Source of the DNA: an uncultured Limnohabitans sp.
GTDB lineage: Bacteria; Pseudomonadota; Gammaproteobacteria; Burkholderiales; Burkholderiaceae_C
Reading direction: 5' to 3'
Assembly: GCF_937889215.1 (NCBI RefSeq)
Contig: NZ_CALBEX010000100.1
Coordinates: 1 to 5,936, forward strand
Length of the DNA stretch: 5,936 nucleotides
Positions 1 to 4,513 of the stretch are shown piece by piece. The notes beneath the pieces are model-generated. The model made no database searches. It was not told the origin of the DNA and saw only the letters and a list, made by a program, of their open reading frames with translations. The translations under genes and the position numbers were made by a program. Within the stretch, counting starts at the first letter, position 1; the number at the start of each line of letters is the position of its first letter.

Positions 1-19
1 CGTGGCCTTCAGGTCCGAC
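1..19 (+). repeat. REP hairpin 1 (plus orientation, 5' truncated by window edge)
   Basis: This is the same sequence as the stem at 118-138 but without its first two bases and head tetranucleotide, which lie outside the window. GGCC pairs with GGTC around a TTCA loop, and the lower stem ends in CGAC. A run of six T follows at 26-31. Confidence 0.75.
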
Positions 20-71
20 GCTTGATTTTTTCGCGGAGCGACAGTTTCAAAAGGCATTGGCGCACCGAAGA

Positions 72-97
72 TGTCGGGCCTGAAGGCGCCGACCTAC
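72..97 (-). repeat. REP hairpin 2 (minus orientation, GTAG head)
   Basis: Read on the minus strand it begins with GTAG (97-94), followed by a stem of GTCGG pairing with CCGAC, one bulged base, and GCC/GGC closing a four-base loop (TTCA on this strand, TGAA on plus). It is the mirror partner of hairpin 1, about 52 nt away, and the best match to a canonical GTAG-headed REP in the array. Confidence 0.8.
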
Positions 98-113
98 AAA
101 TACCGAACTCCCC

Positions 114-138
114 GTGGGTCGTGGCCTTCAGGTCCGAC
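114..138 (+). repeat. REP hairpin 3 (plus orientation, GTGG head)
   Basis: A GTGG head at 114-117 is followed by the stem at 118-138: GTCG pairs with CGAC, one T is bulged, and GGCC pairs with GGTC (one G-T pair) around loop TTCA. It lies 16 nt from hairpin 2, head to head. Six T follow at 145-150. Confidence 0.8.
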
Positions 139-192
139 GCTTGATTTTTTCGTAGCGAGACATTTTCAAAAGGCGGTGGCACACCGAAGTTA

Positions 193-216
193 TCGGGCCT
201 GAAGGCGCCGACCTAT
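193..216 (-). repeat. REP hairpin 4 (minus orientation, degenerate ATAG head)
   Basis: The stem is the same as in hairpin 2, but the head reads ATAG instead of GTAG on the minus strand and the far end of the stem has one change, so it closes less well. It pairs with hairpin 3 as the second half of unit 2. Confidence 0.75.
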
Positions 217-232
217 AAATACCGAACTCCCC

Positions 233-258
233 GTAGGTCGTGGCCTTTATGGTCCGAC
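233..258 (+). repeat. REP hairpin 5 (plus orientation, GTAG head)
   Basis: A GTAG head at 233-236 precedes the stem at 237-258. The loop is TTTAT instead of TTCA, one base longer, while both stem arms are kept. This suggests the fold matters more than the loop sequence. Six T follow at 265-270. Confidence 0.8.
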
Positions 259-311
259 GCTTAATTTTTTCGCAGCGAGACATTTTCAAAAGTCGGTGGC
301 GCACCAAAGCT

Positions 312-336
312 GTCGGGCCTGAAGGCCACAACCTGC
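312..336 (-). repeat. REP hairpin 6 (minus orientation, GCAG head)
   Basis: On the minus strand it reads GCAG and then a stem resembling the plus-oriented copies (GTTGTGGCC, TTCA loop, GGCCCGAC). It lies about 18 nt past the stop codon of the J-domain gene, reading in that gene's direction, so it could form the 3' end hairpin of that transcript. No T-run follows on that strand, so intrinsic termination is doubtful. Confidence 0.7.
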
Positions 337-354
337 TAAGACCATGCACGCACA

Positions 355-1536
355 TCAAAAATCCGTGGAGGACTGCCCTTGCTCTTTGGCCAACTGCCAC
401 TGCTCTTTGAGCCACCGTTTGAGTTCGGCATCGTTCTGAATGCGGCGCAGATCGGCCGCCAGGCTGTCTGCGCTGTGGCGCTGGTCGGCCTGTATGCGCT
501 GCAGGGCTTGCGTCATCGACGCCTCTTCTGCCTCGGCTCGCACCGGGACACACAACTCCCGGCTCAGGCGGCTTTGCAACGCGTCCAGATCGTCCTCCAG
601 CGCTGTCACCTGCTCCTTGAGCAACGATGCCATGGCGATGAGCTGGGCATCGGCCATGCGGGCGGAGTTTTGCGGGTTGACCTTCGTCACCTGCATTTGC
701 AGGCGCAGCAAGGTGCTCAGGTCGTTTTTTTCATAAGCGGCGTTGACTTCGCTCATCAGCGAAGTTTTACGCAAGCGCTCTTGTTCGTCGGGCTCGCGAT
801 CCGGGTGCAAGGCGCTGGCCAACTGCCTGAACACGGTGCGGATGGCGCTTTTCGCATCCGCCTCGCGCAACATGGCAGGCGGTAACTCGCCTTTTTCGGC
901 CGCAGCGCTATTCTTTTGGGCTTGTTTTTGTGCTTTTTTGGCTGCACGCTTGGCCGCCTTACGCTGCTCGTCAGCCTCTTGCTGGCGTTGCCACTGGCGC
1001 ATGCCCGCTTGCATCATCTCTTCGGGCGTTTGGTATTGGCCTGCTTTTTCAATGGGCTGGCCCAGCGCCTCTTCGATGCGCTCGCGCAAGCGCTGCGCCG
1101 CCTCGGCCTGTTCTTCGGCGGCTTGTTGGGTGTCTTCTTCGCTCACGTACAAATCGGCCAACGCCTGCACTTGCGGGTCGGCATTTTCAGCGTGTTCGGC
1201 CAAATGCACGATCAAACCGCGCACCAGTCCCCGCGCCATGCGTTGCTGGCGTTCGGTGAAGTCTGCGGTTTGCAGGCGCTCATGCACAAAGAGCAGCAGG
1301 CTTTTGCGGTGCGCTTGAGCCAGCTGCACCGACTCGCGCAAGGCCTGAATGTGCGCATAACGGTGCCGGTCCGACCACGCCTGCAGCCGCTCGATAAGGC
1401 AAGAGAGCAGCTCGATGCGGGCCAACAGGGCGTTAAAGCGCTGCTGGGCGGGCGTGAGCGTGGCTTGATCGCCGGGCTGAACCATCAAGGCAGACAGGAA
1501 AATGGCAGCGTCTTGAGGCGCTTCAGGAGAAATCAT
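355..1536 (-). CDS. Coiled-coil protein with C-terminal J-domain (DnaJ-like co-chaperone)
   Basis: This encodes 393 aa, soluble, with no signal peptide or membrane segment. Residues about 30-210 are mostly helical and charged, with a very K/A/Q-rich stretch at 188-214 typical of a coiled coil or flexible arm. Residues about 228-280 resemble a J-domain: a helix (AIRTVFRQLASALHPD), the HPD tripeptide at 244-246, then basic and Lys/Arg-rich helices with a NAAYE segment at 265-269. HPD is the motif through which J-proteins stimulate Hsp70 (DnaK) ATPase. There is no Gly/Phe region and no zinc-finger, so this is a class III type J-protein rather than DnaJ itself. Residues 300-393 form another helical, probably coiled-coil tail. 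The client is unknown. The ATG at 1536-1534 is the first in frame after the intergenic gap, with no clear ribosome binding site. The gene is monocistronic and divergent from the radical SAM gene. I am sure of the gene and fairly sure of the J-domain; its role is unknown. Confidence 0.88.
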   Translation of the reverse strand: MISPEAPQDAAIFLSALMVQPGDQATLTPAQQRFNALLARIELLSCLIERLQAWSDRHRYAHIQALRESVQLAQAHRKSLLLFVHERLQTADFTERQQRMARGLVRGLIVHLAEHAENADPQVQALADLYVSEEDTQQAAEEQAEAAQRLRERIEEALGQPIEKAGQYQTPEEMMQAGMRQWQRQQEADEQRKAAKRAAKKAQKQAQKNSAAAEKGELPPAMLREADAKSAIRTVFRQLASALHPDREPDEQERLRKTSLMSEVNAAYEKNDLSTLLRLQMQVTKVNPQNSARMADAQLIAMASLLKEQVTALEDDLDALQSRLSRELCVPVRAEAEEASMTQALQRIQADQRHSADSLAADLRRIQNDAELKRWLKEQWQLAKEQGQSSTDF

Positions 1537-1579
1537 TGAGGAAAAATTGAGCGAAGACTTGTGAGCTGCTGGATGTTAA

Positions 1580-1609
1580 CCCCCCGAAACCGCTGTTGAT
1601 TGCGGGGGG
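1580..1609. other. GC-rich inverted repeat in the divergent intergenic gap
   Basis: A perfect 7-bp stem, CCCCCCG (1580-1586) against CGGGGGG (1603-1609), encloses a 16-nt loop. It lies between the divergent starts of the J-domain gene (1536) and the radical SAM gene (1685). No T-run follows on either strand, so it does not look like an intrinsic terminator. It could be a protein binding site or a 5' leader hairpin of the J-domain transcript, 43 nt upstream of its ATG. Its function is unproven. Confidence 0.45.
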
Positions 1610-1648
1610 CAAGCCAAGCAGTCGAATGCTGAGGGGACTTCATCCGTC

Positions 1649-1654
1649 GATAAT
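1649..1654 (+). promoter_or_regulatory. Possible -10 element for the radical SAM gene
   Basis: GATAAT is one mismatch from the sigma-70 consensus TATAAT and lies 30 nt before the ATG at 1685. I see no convincing -35 hexamer about 17 nt upstream, so this is a weak call resting on a single hexamer. Confidence 0.25.
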
Positions 1655-1684
1655 CCCTACACTGATTCGAAAAGCCCCCGCCTG

Positions 1685-3610
1685 ATGCCCATCCCCACCC
1701 CGTTCAAAGTGCTCAGCCTCATCCCCCCGATGACGCAGCTCAACACGCCCTACCCGTCCACGGCCTACCTGACGGGTTTTTTGCGTTCGCGGGGTTTTAA
1801 TGCGGTGCAAGAAGACTTGGCGCTGGCCACCGTGCTGGCTTTGCTGAACAAAAAAGGACTGACCGAGCTGCGCGACGCGGCGCTGGCCTTGCTTGTTGAA
1901 GAGCGCTCGGGCCCGGTGAACTTTTTCCTTGACCACTTCAACGATTACGCCATCAGCATCGACCCGGTGATCGCCTTTTTGCAAGGCCGCGACAGCACGC
2001 TCAGCCACCGCATTGCAGGCCGTGGCTTTTTGCCCGAAGGCCCGCGCTTTGCTGCACTTGACGCGTATGAAGACGATGGCACTGGCGACCCGATTGGCTG
2101 GGCTTTTGGCGCTTTGGGCCAAACCGACCGCGCCCGGCACCTGGCCACGCTGTACCTGAACGACCTGGCCGATGTGCTGCGGGATGCCGTGGACGAAGGC
2201 TTTGAGTTTGTGCGCTACGCCGAACGCCTTGCAGCAAGCCAGCCCAGCTTTGACGCCCTGGCCGAAGCCCTGGCCGAGCCCCCCAACCTGATCGACAGCA
2301 CGCTGGAGAACTTGGCCCTGCAAGCCATTGAGCGTCACCAGCCCACGCTGATGCTGCTGTCGGTGCCCTTCCCCGGCTCGGTGTATGCGGCGTTTCGCAT
2401 CGCCCAATGCATCAAGCGCTCGCACCCTCACATCCGCATTGGCCTGGGCGGCGGCTTTGTGAACACCGAGCTGCGTGAGCTGAAGGACGCCCGGGTGTTC
2501 GACCATGTGGATTTCGTCACGCTCGACGGCGGCGAACGCCCGCTGCTGAGCCTGATTGAGCACCTGCAAGGCCAGCGCAGTGTGCAGCGCCTGCAGCGCA
2601 CTTTCATCAAGAATGACGCAGGTCAGGTGCAGTACATCAATCTGCAAGAGCCCGACATCCCGTTTGAAGAGGTGGGCACGGCCACTTGGGACGGTTTGCC
2701 GCTGCACAAGTACCTGTCGCTTCTAGACATGCTCAACCCGATGAACCGGCTGTGGAGCGACGGGCGCTGGAACAAGTTGACTGTGGCGCATGGCTGCTAC
2801 TGGAAAAAATGCAGCTTTTGCGACGTGAGCCTGGACTACATCAGCCGCTACGAAACCGCGCAGGCCAGCACGCTGGTGGACCGCATCGAGCAGATCGTGG
2901 CCGAAAACGGTCAGACCGGCTTTCACTTTGTGGACGAGGCCGCGCCACCCAAAGCCCTCAAGGCACTGGCCGAAGAACTGCTGCGCCGGGGTGTGCAAAT
3001 CTCGTGGTGGGGCAACATCCGCTTTGAGAAAACCTTCACCCCCGAGCTGTGCGACTTGCTGGCGCAAAGCGGTTGCATTGCCATGTCGGGCGGGCTCGAA
3101 GTCGCCTCAGACCGCTTGCTTCAGCTCATGAAAAAAGGGGTCTCGGTTGAGCAGGTGGCGCAGGTCACCAAAGGCTTTGCCGATGCGGGCGTGCTGGTGC
3201 ACGCCTACTTGATGTATGGCTTTCCCACACAAACCGTGCAGGACACGGTGGACGCGCTCGAATACGTGCGCCAGCTGTTTGAAAACGGCTGCATCCACAG
3301 TGGTTTTTTCCACCGTTTTGTCTGCACCGTGCATTCACCTGTTGGCTTGAATCCCGACGCTTACGGCGTGACACTTTTGCCTCTGCCCGAGGGCACATTT
3401 GCCAAAAACGATGTGGGCTTTGTCGACCCAACGCCCATGCCTGCAGGCGTGGACCACGACCTGCTGGGCCAGGGCCTGAAAAAAGCCATCTACAACTTCA
3501 TGCACGGCGTGGGCGTTGAGAACGATGTGCGCCAGTGGTTTGAACTGCCCAAAGGCCAATGCCCCAAGACCACGGTGCCGCGCCAGAAGATTGCGCGGTC
3601 ACTGGACTGA
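1685..3610 (+). CDS. Cobalamin-binding-type radical SAM protein, function unknown
   Basis: This encodes 641 aa, cytosolic. The N-terminus (KVLSLIPP at 8-15, then a TPYPS..YLTGFLRSRG segment to about 38) matches the first strand and helix of the B12-binding fold found in class B radical SAM enzymes. The rest of that fold appears at about 220-295 (PTLMLLSVPFPGS, GLGGGF at 253-258, VDFVTLDGGERPLLSL), separated by a mostly helical stretch of roughly 170 residues. The classic DxHxxG cobalamin ligand motif is not seen, as in many radical SAM members. The radical SAM core follows. Cys371, Cys376 and Cys379 (HGCYWKKCSFCD) should bind the 4Fe-4S cluster that cleaves S-adenosylmethionine. SGGLE at 468-472 resembles the GGE/GxE-type SAM contact region, and a YGFPTQT turn lies at 511-517. 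Cluster spacing is CX4CX2C, one residue wider than the usual CX3CX2C. The substrate is unknown; methyl transfer or a rearrangement are the family options. The first ATG is preferred because the next in frame (residue 16) would delete the first strand of the fold. There is no partner gene beside it. Confidence 0.9.
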   Translation: MPIPTPFKVLSLIPPMTQLNTPYPSTAYLTGFLRSRGFNAVQEDLALATVLALLNKKGLTELRDAALALLVEERSGPVNFFLDHFNDYAISIDPVIAFLQGRDSTLSHRIAGRGFLPEGPRFAALDAYEDDGTGDPIGWAFGALGQTDRARHLATLYLNDLADVLRDAVDEGFEFVRYAERLAASQPSFDALAEALAEPPNLIDSTLENLALQAIERHQPTLMLLSVPFPGSVYAAFRIAQCIKRSHPHIRIGLGGGFVNTELRELKDARVFDHVDFVTLDGGERPLLSLIEHLQGQRSVQRLQRTFIKNDAGQVQYINLQEPDIPFEEVGTATWDGLPLHKYLSLLDMLNPMNRLWSDGRWNKLTVAHGCYWKKCSFCDVSLDYISRYETAQASTLVDRIEQIVAENGQTGFHFVDEAAPPKALKALAEELLRRGVQISWWGNIRFEKTFTPELCDLLAQSGCIAMSGGLEVASDRLLQLMKKGVSVEQVAQVTKGFADAGVLVHAYLMYGFPTQTVQDTVDALEYVRQLFENGCIHSGFFHRFVCTVHSPVGLNPDAYGVTLLPLPEGTFAKNDVGFVDPTPMPAGVDHDLLGQGLKKAIYNFMHGVGVENDVRQWFELPKGQCPKTTVPRQKIARSLD

Positions 3611-3744
3611 CGCCCTTGCTCAAATAACAGGCATCGCTGGCCAGCCCTGCAGGCATGCGGGTCTCTGAGCTTGTTCATGGACTTATCCACAGCTTGGCGC
3701 ACAGTTGACGGGGGTAAACCCGATCTGCCGCCAAGCGCCCCCCC
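3611..3744. other. Convergent intergenic gap with short palindromes, no clear terminator
   Basis: This gap separates the 3' ends of the radical SAM gene and the exporter gene. It holds the perfect 10-bp palindrome GCTGGCCAGC (3636-3645), followed directly by CCTGCAGG (3646-3653), a DnaA-box-like 9-mer, and a C-run before the exporter stop codon. A bidirectional terminator would be expected here, but I find no stem followed by a T-run, so termination may depend on Rho. Confidence 0.4.
3683..3691 (+). promoter_or_regulatory. Single perfect DnaA-box 9-mer (TTATCCACA)
   Basis: The sequence matches the strongest E. coli DnaA-box consensus exactly and lies in noncoding DNA between two convergent genes. 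No second box, AT-rich unwinding region, dnaA or dnaN gene is near, so this is not an origin by itself. It could be an isolated DnaA-binding site or chance. Confidence 0.35.
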
Positions 3745-4374
3745 TCAGCGGCTGGCCGCCATCAAGGCCGCAAAGCCCACAAACACACCACCCGTGACGC
3801 GGTTGAAGTTTTTCAGGATATGGGCTTGCCGTAAAAAGTGAGACAGCTTGTGACCGCTCAGGGCGTAAATCAGGTACCAGCTGACCTCGATGACGGTGAA
3901 GGTGATCAACAACACCGCAAACTGCAGGCCCGCAGGGCGATCAGCCTGGATGAACTGCGGGAAGAATGCCGCAGAAAAAACAATGGCCTTGGGATTGCTG
4001 GCCGCCACCGCCAAACCTTGCCGGTAAAGAGATCCCGGGCTGCGTTCATGGGGATCGGCCAACAACGTCTCGGGCCCATCAACCGGCGCTGCAGCGGCGG
4101 CCCACAGCTTGTAACCCAGATAAGCCAAGTAAGCCGCGCCCAAAAAACGCAGGGCATCGAACACGGCTGGGAACGCGTGCAGCAAAACGCCTACGCCTGC
4201 AGCGGAAATACTCACCATGCCGATCAAGGCCGTCATACAACCGGCCATCGTCCGGATAGCCGCACGCCAACCAAAACGCGCACCATGGCTCATCACCAAA
4301 AGCATGTTGGGACCCGGCGTGGCCGACACCACAAAGGTCGTGAGCACAAAAATCCACCACGTTTGCAAACTCAT
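3745..4374 (-). CDS. LysE/RhtB-family amino-acid exporter
   Basis: This encodes 209 aa, the usual length for the family (about 205-210), with about six predicted hydrophobic segments and an inner-membrane location. The N-terminal segment 6-26 leads into the family signature ATPGPNMLLV (18-27), followed by the glycine-containing loop SHGARFGWRA (29-38). Further segments lie at about 42-65, 68-92, 122-143, 148-171 and 192-207. The second signature ASNPKA (125-130), with PQF at 139-141, is also typical. Known members (LysE, RhtB, RhtC, EamB types) export amino acids such as lysine, homoserine, threonine or cysteine derivatives by proton antiport. The substrate cannot be read from sequence. I chose the ATG at 4374-4372. 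The frame stays open upstream to a TTG at 4428, but that would add 18 residues absent from typical members. It is divergent from the histidine kinase gene. I see no adjacent LysR-type regulator, which often accompanies such exporters. Confidence 0.92.
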   Translation of the reverse strand: MSLQTWWIFVLTTFVVSATPGPNMLLVMSHGARFGWRAAIRTMAGCMTALIGMVSISAAGVGVLLHAFPAVFDALRFLGAAYLAYLGYKLWAAAAAPVDGPETLLADPHERSPGSLYRQGLAVAASNPKAIVFSAAFFPQFIQADRPAGLQFAVLLITFTVIEVSWYLIYALSGHKLSHFLRQAHILKNFNRVTGGVFVGFAALMAASR

Positions 4375-4513
4375 CAGAAGCTTTGTGAAAAAGACAAAAA
4401 TCAATTGACCCGAATTGTGCCCGAGCAAGCACTGAAATCACACCAGTCCCGTTGGCCTAGCGCTGCAACATAATGTAGCATTTGGTATTCATTTTATTGG
4501 TCGAATCACCCAC
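4375..4513. promoter_or_regulatory. Divergent control region between exporter and histidine kinase genes
   Basis: This 139-bp gap must hold the promoters of both divergent genes if they are transcribed singly. About 4466-4500 is distinctly AT-rich against a GC-rich background and includes CATAAT (4469-4474) and a small dyad AATG-TAG-CATT (4473-4483), compatible with promoter elements. A second T/A-rich patch lies at 4384-4406. I cannot assign paired -35/-10 hexamers on either strand with confidence. Confidence 0.35.

Larger units (their letters stand above)
1..343. repeat. Tandem array of ~119-bp units, each a pair of inverted REP hairpins (BIME-like)
   Basis: Three consecutive copies begin at about 1, 120 and 239. 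Units 1 and 2 are each 119 bp and about 90% identical by eye. Unit 3 has a 1-nt insertion in its first hairpin and loses similarity after about 335. The left edge of the window cuts the array, so more copies may lie outside. Each unit has a plus-oriented hairpin, a spacer of about 52 nt containing a T-run, and a minus-oriented hairpin of the same family. Neighbouring units meet head to head across about 16 nt. This mixed arrangement of short palindromes with GTAG/GTGG heads is what is known for REP elements mobilised by RAYT (TnpA-REP) transposases. No RAYT gene is in the window. The array lies outside coding sequence, 3' of the minus-strand J-domain gene, a usual REP location. I see no protein gene in 1-354. 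Confidence 0.85.

Noticed and set aside
1..343. Integron attC array or CRISPR array
   Set aside because: The units are about 119 bp with conserved spacers and no variable cassette or unique spacer, and the attC core sites (GTTRRRY/RYYYAAC) are absent. The GTRG-headed hairpins fit REP elements better.
128..553. A 141-codon minus-strand open frame with an internally repeated peptide
   Set aside because: The peptide repeat simply translates the 119-bp DNA repeat, and the frame overlaps the J-domain gene out of frame. It is not a credible protein.
379..1539. Several plus-strand open frames (379-885, 743-1318, 916-1539)
   Set aside because: They are antisense to the J-domain gene. Their Cys/Arg/Leu-rich translations mirror Ala/Gln/Glu codons and show no motifs.
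1640..2707. A 355-codon open frame on the minus strand
   Set aside because: It is antisense to the radical SAM gene. The translation is rich in Gln, Val and His with no recognisable domain, a common mirror effect of GC-rich coding DNA.
3611..3744. Replication origin suggested by the DnaA box
   Set aside because: There is only one box, no AT-rich unwinding element and no replication genes nearby.
4375..4428. Upstream TTG start adding 18 residues to the exporter
   Set aside because: The ATG at 4374 gives the normal family length and N-terminus, and the extension has no family-like sequence and no ribosome binding site.
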